A stretch of DNA of 32,576 nt from contig CAJUBY010000020.1 of NCBI GenBank assembly GCA_910585055.1, positions 1-32,576 of the forward strand. Direction: 5' to 3'. Made by a program: the position numbers and the translations under genes. Below the pieces are notes generated by a model. That model was not told where the DNA came from and did not search any database. It saw only the letters and a list, made by a program, of their open reading frames with translations. The DNA is from an uncultured Christensenella sp. GTDB lineage: Bacteria > Bacillota > Clostridia > Christensenellales > Pumilibacteraceae. Every line of letters begins with the position of its first letter. Position 1 is the stretch's first letter. Positions 31,642-32,576 of the stretch are shown here, piece by piece.

Positions 31642-32576
31642 ATGCAAAAACTCATTATCGACGGCGGAAAACCGTTACAGGGCGAATTGGATATACAGAC
31701 AGCGAAGAATGCGGCACTGCCGATAATAGCGGCGTGTATTTTGACCGAAGAGCCTGTGGTCATCGAAAAGTGTCCGCATTTAAACGATATCGACGCCATG
31801 CTTGACATTATGCGGCATTTGGGTTGTTATGCCCGGTTCGAAGGCGACGATCTTACGGTTTGTTGCCGCGACGTCGCTCTTAACGTCATAAATTCCGATC
31901 TGACGGGCAAACTGCGGTCGTCTATATTTATACTGGGATCCATTCTTTCGCGTTGCAGAAGAGCGTACATAAGCCATCCGGGCGGTTGCGAGATAGGATT
32001 GCGTCCCATAGATCTGCATTTGTTCGGACTTAAAGGACTTTCGGTGAAGATAGAAGACGACTGCGGCGTTATATGCTGCGATGGGTCCGATATGAAAAGC
32101 GCTATAATCAATCTGGATTTCGCATCAGTCGGAGCTACCGAAAACCTTATGATGGCAGGCGCATTACTGGAGGGCGAGACCGTTATAGTAAACGCCGCAC
32201 GCGAGCCGGAAATAGTCGATCTTGCGAATTTTATCAACGCTATGGGCGGTAACGTGAGCGGCGCCGGAGATTCGGTCATACGGATAAACGGAGTAAAAAA
32301 ACTCCACGGATGTACATACAAACCCATGCCCGACCGTATTTGCGCCGGAACGTTTCTTGCGGCGGTCGCCGCGGCAGGCGGCAGTGCAACGGTCCGTAAC
32401 GTGGTGCCGGAACATATCATAGGAATAACCGAGCGGCTTAAAAAGACAGGCGCAAGGCTGTCGGTGCGCGGTAACTCCGTTCGGATCTCGGCGGAAGGCA
32501 GACCGCGTCTGATACATAAGTTGGAAACAAACGTTTATCCCGGATTCCCGACCGATATGCAACCGCAGTTTTGCGC
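31642..32576 (+). CDS. murA: UDP-N-acetylglucosamine 1-carboxyvinyltransferase (partial, 3' end outside window)
   Basis: The first 311 codons are visible, with no stop before the edge. MurA transfers enolpyruvate from PEP to UDP-GlcNAc, the first committed step of peptidoglycan synthesis in the cytoplasm, and is the fosfomycin target. The catalytic loop is clear: HPGGCEIGLRPIDLH (112-126) with the PEP-reactive Cys116. K22-N23 lie in QTAKNAALP (19-27), where most MurA read SGAKNAALP. LRSSIFILGSILSR (91-104) corresponds to the usual MRASI..LGPLLAR, and GFPTDMQPQF, containing the catalytic Asp, is at the cut end. AAGGTG lies 5 nt before the ATG at 31642; an in-frame ATG at 31621 has no such site. 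A C-terminal third of about 110 residues is missing. Small departures from consensus suggest a MurA2/MurZ-like or simply divergent enzyme. Confidence 0.95.
   Translation, partial: MQKLIIDGGKPLQGELDIQTAKNAALPIIAACILTEEPVVIEKCPHLNDIDAMLDIMRHLGCYARFEGDDLTVCCRDVALNVINSDLTGKLRSSIFILGSILSRCRRAYISHPGGCEIGLRPIDLHLFGLKGLSVKIEDDCGVICCDGSDMKSAIINLDFASVGATENLMMAGALLEGETVIVNAAREPEIVDLANFINAMGGNVSGAGDSVIRINGVKKLHGCTYKPMPDRICAGTFLAAVAAAGGSATVRNVVPEHIIGITERLKKTGARLSVRGNSVRISAEGRPRLIHKLETNVYPGFPTDMQPQFC

Overview
The window looks like a chromosomal segment of a low-to-mid GC Gram-positive bacterium, most likely an uncultured member of the Clostridia/Bacillota. The grounds are consensus sigma-A-type promoters (TTGACA, 17 bp, TATAAT occurs three times), AGGAGG-type ribosome binding sites, hairpin-plus-U-tract terminators, a murD-ftsW/spoVE pair, a compact serC-serA operon, a stand-alone AdhE-like iron alcohol dehydrogenase and a BspA-type leucine-rich-repeat lipoprotein. 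No tRNA, rRNA, CRISPR array, transposase or phage structural gene was seen. Lineage below class level cannot be fixed from the sequence.

Layout. 1-683: the tail of an upstream membrane protein with its terminator, then a divergent pair, a small membrane-anchored protein (-) and a one-domain XRE/Cro regulator (+), whose shared 82-bp promoter region holds two copies of an 18-bp palindrome. 741-3262: murD and an FtsW/SpoVE-type SEDS glycosyltransferase, coupled by a 4-bp overlap. 3412-5329: two overlapping genes for similar polytopic membrane proteins of unknown function. 5451-8864: a large secreted BspA-like leucine-rich-repeat lipoprotein behind a consensus promoter. 9027-11280 (-): the serC-serA serine pathway operon.

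11597-29545 is the most unusual part: three very long genes in one direction (1919, 1681 and 2343 residues, about 18 kb), from a consensus promoter at 11478 to a terminator at 29557. The first two encode signal-peptide-bearing, single-pass membrane proteins. The first has an extracellular RCC1-like region. The second has a cytoplasmic part of about 1000 residues with long coiled coils and 11-residue repeats, ending in an Arg-Pro-Gly-Ala tail free of acidic residues. The third is a giant, apparently cytoplasmic coiled-coil protein with a very acidic N-terminus and two AT-hook-like KRGRKPG motifs near its C-terminus. The complementary charges suggest a chain from cell surface through the membrane to a cytoplasmic filament, possibly reaching the nucleoid. 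That is inference; I recognise no described system with this make-up.

30096-31313: an iron-dependent alcohol dehydrogenase with its own promoter and terminator. 31642-32576: the first 311 codons of murA, cut by the window end. The window therefore mixes peptidoglycan precursor synthesis (murD, murA, SEDS polymerase) and primary metabolism with large envelope proteins.

A second theme is leaderless initiation. Three starts (465, 741 and 3412) have no Shine-Dalgarno sequence but sit exactly 6 nt after a TACAAT -10 box.
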